Of a DNA stretch of 6,055 bases, positions 6,045 through 6,055 are shown piece after piece. Below the pieces are notes generated by a model. It did not search any database. It saw only the letters and a program-made list of their open reading frames with translations, and was not told the origin of the DNA. The translations under genes were made by a program, and so were the position numbers. Numbering within the stretch: the stretch's first letter is position 1; every line of letters begins with the position of its first letter. This DNA is from a bacterium UBP2_UBA4780 (lineage in GTDB: Bacteria > Edwardsbacteria > AC1 > EtOH8), in NCBI GenBank assembly GCA_002403115.1, contig DHHE01000194.1:1-6055 (forward strand), given 5' to 3'.

Positions 6045-6055
6045 ATGCCGCCGGA
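6045..6055 (+). CDS. Possible first codons of a divergent gene (partial, cut by window edge)
   Basis: An ATG at 6045-6047 followed by CCG CCG GA runs off the window. It lies 7 bases after the end of the -10 box, where the transcript itself should begin, and no Shine-Dalgarno precedes it. If it is the real start, the message would be leaderless. The alternative is that the true start lies beyond the window and this ATG is incidental. No family can be assigned. Confidence 0.3.

Overview
This is a compact, GC-rich bacterial window, judged by eye at well over 60% G+C with G/C-biased third codon positions. It appears to hold one complete minus-strand transcription unit of four genes, flanked by the ends of two neighbouring plus-strand genes. 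Shine-Dalgarno sites, sigma70-type promoter boxes, a rho-independent terminator and overlapping genes all indicate a bacterium. The lineage cannot be fixed from the sequence. An uncultured or environmental Gram-negative such as a deltaproteobacterium or candidate-phylum member is a guess.

Layout, right to left in the direction of transcription. At 5920-6055 there is an intergenic region with two back-to-back promoters. The minus-strand promoter (TTGACA, 17 bp, TAACTT) drives the operon. The plus-strand promoter (TTGACC, 18 bp, TATACT, with a TGn extended -10) faces off the right edge. A 6-bp inverted repeat flanks its -10 box, and an ATG lies exactly where transcription should start. The first gene (5919-2062) encodes a 1285-residue cytosolic tetratricopeptide-repeat (TPR) solenoid. 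It is followed after 13 bp by an isoprenylcysteine-carboxyl-methyltransferase-like membrane protein (2048-1455). Next, overlapping by 13 bp, is a macrodomain protein of the ADP-ribose/O-acetyl-ADP-ribose hydrolase type (1467-949). Last, overlapping by 17 bp, is a membrane-anchored alpha/beta hydrolase of the Bem46/ABHD13/ABHD17 kind (965-132). A strong, symmetrical hairpin with T-tracts on both sides (76-113) ends the unit. It probably also serves a convergent plus-strand gene whose last codons may lie at 2-34.

The most distinctive feature is the TPR protein. Much of it is not built on the usual 34-residue period. It has an exact 52-residue period, which I read as a TPR hairpin plus one extra helix of about 18 residues. 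The period is kept without insertion or deletion over seven consecutive units (residues 731-1076) and recurs in an earlier block (residues 211-502). Ordinary TPRs cap both ends.

The tight spacing argues that the four genes are co-expressed: a large protein-binding scaffold, a membrane methyltransferase, an ADP-ribose-ester hydrolase and a membrane serine hydrolase. What they do together is not evident from sequence. No ADP-ribosyltransferase, protease, nuclease or mobile-element gene is visible in the window, so calling it a defence or toxin system would go beyond the evidence. No tRNA, rRNA, CRISPR array or insertion sequence was seen.
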